This document shows, in pieces, positions 60,950 to 64,000 of a DNA stretch of 64,000 nt. A program made the translations under genes and the position numbers. The stretch spans positions 3,038,001 to 3,102,000 of the forward strand of contig JAXLVA010000001.1 in assembly GCA_046329235.1 (NCBI GenBank), given 5' to 3'. The first letter of the stretch is position 1. Each line of letters starts with the position of its first letter. Under the pieces are notes generated by a model. That model was not told where the DNA came from. It saw nothing but the letters and a program-made list of their open reading frames with translations, and searched no databases. The DNA is from JALONH01 sp046329235. GTDB lineage: Bacteria; Bacteroidota; Bacteroidia; Cytophagales; Cytophagaceae.

Positions 60950-61681
60950 TTATACAGTTCCTACTTTTTCGACAATTGGAGACATCCAATCTTCCGGAAT
61001 ACTTGCTAATGCCCCTTTTAGCTGCGCATCCCAATAAGTAGAAATGTCTGCCATATCTTTTTTCTCAAATCGGTGTTCTACTACCGTCTTGCTGTCTTTA
61101 TAATATGCTAATACATCTAAAGGAAAATCTACATCGTTGGCAGAAACACGAGTAGAATCAAAGGATAAGAATCCTGCTTTAAGAACATCCTGTATGGAGG
61201 TATGGTAGTTGACGGTACGGTTTAATATAGGTTTCCCATATCCGCTATTGCCAATGATCATAAAAGGAGACGTCTCCGTCAACTCTATCCAATTGCCTTC
61301 CGGATAAAGTAAAAACATCTTAGGTTCATCATCATCACGCAATTGTCCACCTACTATCGTATGTAGATTGAAGAAAAGACCTGATTCGCTAAGTGCTTGG
61401 CGATCTTCTCTGGCAACACGTCTTAGTTGATCTCCAAATGCATTGACTGCCTTATACATTTTATTTAATGTATGATGGTCTTCTTCTAGAGTTTCTTTGA
61501 AATAGGTTAAAGCCTTATCTCGTACAGAACGCAAGCCACTAGTCATCAAAAATATCAATCCATCGGATGTGTTATGGACAAATAGTTTTTTAGCGGTAGT
61601 AGTATCGGTTCCTGAAGTGATGCGAGTATCTGCAATGGCTAATAATCCTGATTCTAATTTTACTCCAAGGCAATAAGTCAT
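60950..61681 (-). CDS. Anbu-type proteasome-like protease
   Basis: A 243-aa N-terminal-nucleophile hydrolase of the Anbu (ancestral beta-subunit) family, a bacterial relative of HslV and proteasome beta subunits. After loss of Met the nucleophile is Thr1 (TYCLGVKLESGLLAIADTRI), with Asp17 in IADTR and a Lys pair at about 30-31 as expected for the third catalytic residue. Length and the TSGLRSVRDKALTYFKE segment fit Anbu better than HslV (about 175 aa, needs HslU; none here). Anbu forms ring or lock-washer oligomers; its substrate and any unfoldase partner are unknown. It lies in the conserved cluster with ATP-grasp, alpha-E and transglutaminase genes. A -7 box lies upstream. Confidence 0.5.
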   Translation of the reverse strand: MTYCLGVKLESGLLAIADTRITSGTDTTTAKKLFVHNTSDGLIFLMTSGLRSVRDKALTYFKETLEEDHHTLNKMYKAVNAFGDQLRRVAREDRQALSESGLFFNLHTIVGGQLRDDDEPKMFLLYPEGNWIELTETSPFMIIGNSGYGKPILNRTVNYHTSIQDVLKAGFLSFDSTRVSANDVDFPLDVLAYYKDSKTVVEHRFEKKDMADISTYWDAQLKGALASIPEDWMSPIVEKVGTV

Positions 61682-61702
61682 GATTGAATTTTTAGTTTAA
61701 TA

Positions 61703-61710
61703 CAAAAGTA
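61703..61710 (-). promoter_or_regulatory. Possible -7 box TActTTTG before the Anbu gene
   Basis: The reverse complement reads TACTTTTG, an exact TAnnTTTG match 21 nt before the ATG at 61681. No -33 TTTG. It could give the Anbu protease its own transcript apart from the upstream cluster genes. Confidence 0.5.
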
Positions 61711-61737
61711 GAAATATTAATTCTACTAATATAAGCT

Positions 61738-62586
61738 TTATTGAATAGAAATGGTAACGGTATGGTCCGTAGATTGATCTAAACTATTCGTTTTTATCAC
61801 CCCTTTTAAAGGCGCACAGTCTCTGTAATCTACTCCGTGTGAGACTTTTATATAGTTGATGTCGGTTTTGCAGCCATTAGCAGCATCATAACCCACCCAT
61901 CCGTAGCCAGGAATTAATGCTTCCACCCACGCATGCATTTGTTCTCTATCATGATTGCCCATTGGATTCGTTAAATAACCCGAGACATAACGAGCAGGTA
62001 TTCCATTATTTCGACACATGGCTAAGAAGATGTGTGTGAAATCTTGGCAAGCACCTTTCTTAAGATCTAATGCTTGATCGGCCGTGGTTTTAACGGTAGT
62101 AGCACCTTTTTCAAATTGAATCAAATTTTGAATATGATCCATTAGTTCATGTAAAAAGGTAGATACCGGAACACCTTTTTCTCTTTCCGGAATCATCTTA
62201 CGATGACCATTCGTGATTTGAGTGTATGGAGTCTTGGTAAGATATAAATGATTATCCAATTTAAAATCATAATTCGACAACATATCGTCTTCGTCCGGTG
62301 AAGCTGTAAGTTTTGTATGGTCACTTATAGCGTTTCGTTTACGCACTTTCACCTTAGCAGTGAAATTCATGTTGTCAAATTTTTTGTCAGTTCTCAATCT
62401 GGTGACATCAAAACCGTAAACGTTTTTGTATTGAAAAACCATTTCATCTAAAGAGTTTAAAAAATTCACTTCAGTGACCACTTGTGAATCATCATTACAA
62501 GGCATCACCATGAAGTCAAATATCCCTTCAGTCACTACTTCTGGATAGTGATTGTGGATTTGGTAGGTAATAACATATTCGTTCAT
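61738..62586 (-). CDS. Transglutaminase-like cysteine peptidase of the Anbu cluster
   Basis: A 282-aa protein: an N-terminal beta domain (about 1-115; bacterial transglutaminase-like N-terminal region) and a transglutaminase-core domain with Cys180 in KKGACQDFTHIFLAMCR, His218 in EQMHAWVEALIPGYGWVGYDAANG and Asp234. The triad is intact. The GYGWVGYDAANG run is typical of cluster members. Proteins like this may cleave or form isopeptide bonds; in the Anbu cluster they are predicted to process a peptide-type modification. No signal peptide, so it probably acts in the cytoplasm with its neighbours. It lies 23 nt after the alpha-E gene. Confidence 0.5.
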   Translation of the reverse strand: MNEYVITYQIHNHYPEVVTEGIFDFMVMPCNDDSQVVTEVNFLNSLDEMVFQYKNVYGFDVTRLRTDKKFDNMNFTAKVKVRKRNAISDHTKLTASPDEDDMLSNYDFKLDNHLYLTKTPYTQITNGHRKMIPEREKGVPVSTFLHELMDHIQNLIQFEKGATTVKTTADQALDLKKGACQDFTHIFLAMCRNNGIPARYVSGYLTNPMGNHDREQMHAWVEALIPGYGWVGYDAANGCKTDINYIKVSHGVDYRDCAPLKGVIKTNSLDQSTDHTVTISIQ

Positions 62587-62609
62587 AAGTTGTAAGGGTC
62601 GGGTAGTAA

Positions 62610-63557
62610 TTAGTAGGTCAAGTATTTCTTCTCAAGTAGTTCAGATAATTTATATAACTGATTTAAACACTCATAGTAGAACGCCAGAGGGTTTTTGGAA
62701 ATCTCTTCTATTGTAGTGTACGAAAGGGTTGACAACATTTTGTTAGCTTGGAATTGCAAGGAACCTTGTTCCACTTTTTTCTCATCGCTAATGAAATCAA
62801 TACAATCTTTTATTTGTTGCAGATTATATACAATGGATTTAGGACATTGAGCATTCAAGGTTAGAAACTCAAGTGTGTAAGAAGAGTTAGGAACATCTTT
62901 ATAATAGATTTTACTCATATCATAAGTCTCCGTACTCTTTAGTAAGTTAACGATTTCGAATAGACGTAACGTGGAAGCCCAATCGTTGTTAGGAATTCTG
63001 TTTAAATCCATCAACTTCGTTACCATCATGCGCATCATTTGCACACAGCGCTCGATGTGTTGACCTAAGTGAATGACTGACCATGTTTCGTCCCTCAATA
63101 AAGATTGGTCAATGTATCCGTTGACGATAGAACTATATTGTAAAATTTTATGCGTGTATTCGTAGATACCCTGTTCGGCAATGTCTAATGCATCAATAGA
63201 GTTCGTATAGTGGTAATAGGTATTCACCGCTTCCCAAAGCTCTGTAGATATACTGTCTCTGGCACCGCGCGCATTCTCACGTGCACGAGCAATACTGTAT
63301 CGAACAGAGATAGGATTGTTTTCATCTAACCCAATGAAGTTTGCTACTTGGCGCTCATCCATTTGATCATATCTATTCACGTATTCCGTATAAGCACCTG
63401 CCATTTGCAAAACAGACTCTAACACATTCTCTCTTTTAATGCTGAGAGGGGCATCAATACTGGAAAAATAATGCACTTGAGCATATCGGGTGATATGTTC
63501 CGAACGCTCTAAATATCGAGCCATCCAAAATAAATTATTGGCTATTCTAGCTAACAT
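62610..63557 (-). CDS. Alpha-E domain protein of the Anbu cluster
   Basis: A 315-aa, almost entirely alpha-helical protein of the alpha-E family (COG2307). The opening MLARIANNLFWMARYLERSEHITRYAQVH is diagnostic, followed by SISTELWEAVNTYYHYTN-type segments, HLGQHIERCVQMMRMMV and a C-terminal helical bundle. The family is nearly always next to a circularly permuted ATP-grasp and a transglutaminase; its biochemical role is unknown, perhaps as a scaffold or substrate-binding partner of the ATP-grasp. It lies 24 nt after the ATP-grasp gene and 23 nt before the transglutaminase gene. Confidence 0.5.
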   Translation of the reverse strand: MLARIANNLFWMARYLERSEHITRYAQVHYFSSIDAPLSIKRENVLESVLQMAGAYTEYVNRYDQMDERQVANFIGLDENNPISVRYSIARARENARGARDSISTELWEAVNTYYHYTNSIDALDIAEQGIYEYTHKILQYSSIVNGYIDQSLLRDETWSVIHLGQHIERCVQMMRMMVTKLMDLNRIPNNDWASTLRLFEIVNLLKSTETYDMSKIYYKDVPNSSYTLEFLTLNAQCPKSIVYNLQQIKDCIDFISDEKKVEQGSLQFQANKMLSTLSYTTIEEISKNPLAFYYECLNQLYKLSELLEKKYLTY

Positions 63558-63581
63558 ACTTCTTACTGATTAAAGGAACCA

Positions 63582-64000
63582 TTATTCATTTTCTAATACC
63601 CAAGTATCCTTGGATCCACCACCTTGTGAAGAGTTCACAATCAAGTTCCCTTTTGTTAAAGCAACTCGAGTCAAACCTCCTTCTAGTACATAATTGGTGT
63701 CTTTGCCCATAAGAGCAAAAGCTCTAAGGTCTATGTGGCGGGGTTCATATGATGCCTCACTGTCGATGAAGGTAGATTGTACCGACAAAGACATGATTGG
63801 TTGAGCAATGTATTTGCGAGGATTGTCTAAGATTAGTTTTTTATAATCTTCGATTTCTTCTTTTGTTTTACGATTACCAATGAATACACCGTATCCGCCG
63901 GATTCATCCACCGGTTTCACTACCAAGTTGTGCATGTTTTCTAACACAAACTTCATTTCATCTGCACGCTCGCAACGGTAGGTAGGTACGTTGAGTAATA
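63582..64000 (-). CDS. Circularly permuted ATP-grasp protein, C-terminal part (5' end outside window)
   Basis: The last ~139 codons of a leftward gene; the frame stays open to the window edge, so the start lies beyond base 64000. Visible segments are NVPTYRCERADEMKFVLENM, HNLVVKPVDESGGYGVFIG, LDNPRKYIAQPIMSLSVQST, EPRHIDLRAFALMG and the end GGLTRVALTKGNLIVNSSQGGGSKDTWVL (read in parts), all typical of COG2308 ATP-grasp proteins. Such enzymes are predicted to form amide (peptide-like) bonds using ATP. A shorter internal ATG at 63956 should not be used as the start. First gene of the Anbu cluster in transcription order. Confidence 0.5.
   Translation of the reverse strand, partial: LLNVPTYRCERADEMKFVLENMHNLVVKPVDESGGYGVFIGNRKTKEEIEDYKKLILDNPRKYIAQPIMSLSVQSTFIDSEASYEPRHIDLRAFALMGKDTNYVLEGGLTRVALTKGNLIVNSSQGGGSKDTWVLENE

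Noticed and set aside
60950..61681. Reading the protease as HslV
   Set aside because: No HslU gene adjoins it, it is ~70 residues longer than HslV, and its neighbours are the Anbu-linked ATP-grasp, alpha-E and transglutaminase genes.
1..64000. tRNA, rRNA, CRISPR array, transposase, prophage or restriction system
   Set aside because: Nothing with the expected structure, repeat pattern or protein motifs was seen by eye on either strand; a tRNAscan and CRISPR search would settle it.

Overview
The window reads as a stretch of chromosome from a Bacteroidota bacterium. It is AT-rich. Most genes lack a Shine-Dalgarno sequence, and several are preceded by the Bacteroidota -7 box TAnnTTTG, in a few cases with a -33 TTTG about 20 nt upstream. 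The gene content is also typical: paired DUF6089 barrels before uppS-bamA-ompH-ompH, DUF2520-KdsC-UbiA, DUF3857 transglutaminases, a stand-alone FMN glutamate-synthase-like protein and a 7TMR-DISM kinase. I favour a Chitinophagales or Sphingobacteriales-like member, but the order is a weak inference. I saw no rRNA, tRNA, insertion sequence, phage gene or CRISPR array, and coding density is high.

Layout. 1-5.5 kb: an RsmI-like methyltransferase (cut by the window edge), an esterase and pdxJ leftward; YqeY, CvpA, a hydrolase, a CBS protein and NAD kinase rightward. 5.6-12.9 kb: the envelope-biogenesis block (two DUF6089 barrels, uppS, bamA, two ompH, LD-carboxypeptidase). 12.9-18.3 kb: Kup potassium uptake, a beta-CASP nuclease and ChrA. 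18.3-23.1 kb: the rimP-nusA-infB operon. 23.3-31 kb: a membrane EEP phosphohydrolase, cysS, an M28 lipoprotein and two tandem DUF3857 proteins, the second with its transglutaminase triad lost. 31-38.1 kb: a FAD/Fe-S oxidoreductase, RDD protein, membrane-tethered receiver, SlyD-like PPIase, barrel protein, an unpaired substrate-binding fold and a rhodanese. 38.4-44.3 kb: amt, DUF2520, KdsC-like, UbiA, purN, purH. 44.3-49.9 kb: the rod-shape operon mreB-mreC-mreD-mrdA-rodA. 49.9-57.7 kb (leftward): a polytopic membrane protein, MscS, a third OmpH, a histidine kinase, the glutamate-synthase-like enzyme and a barrel. 58-59.9 kb: a small membrane protein and an ABC-F ATPase. 60-64 kb (leftward): the Anbu cluster (ATP-grasp, alpha-E, transglutaminase, Anbu protease) followed by a membrane-anchored coiled-coil protein.

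The most rewarding stretches are: the Anbu protease cluster, widespread but with no settled function; a set of five genes whose -7 promoter box lies only 7-11 nt from the ATG, implying near-leaderless mRNAs; a terminator-like hairpin in the rimP-nusA-infB leader; a 37-nt terminator-like hairpin inside the signal-peptide codons of the second DUF6089 gene; an ABC-F protein in which one whole composite ATP site is degenerate; and palindromes overlapping the amt promoter. All functional statements come from reading motifs; no database search was run.
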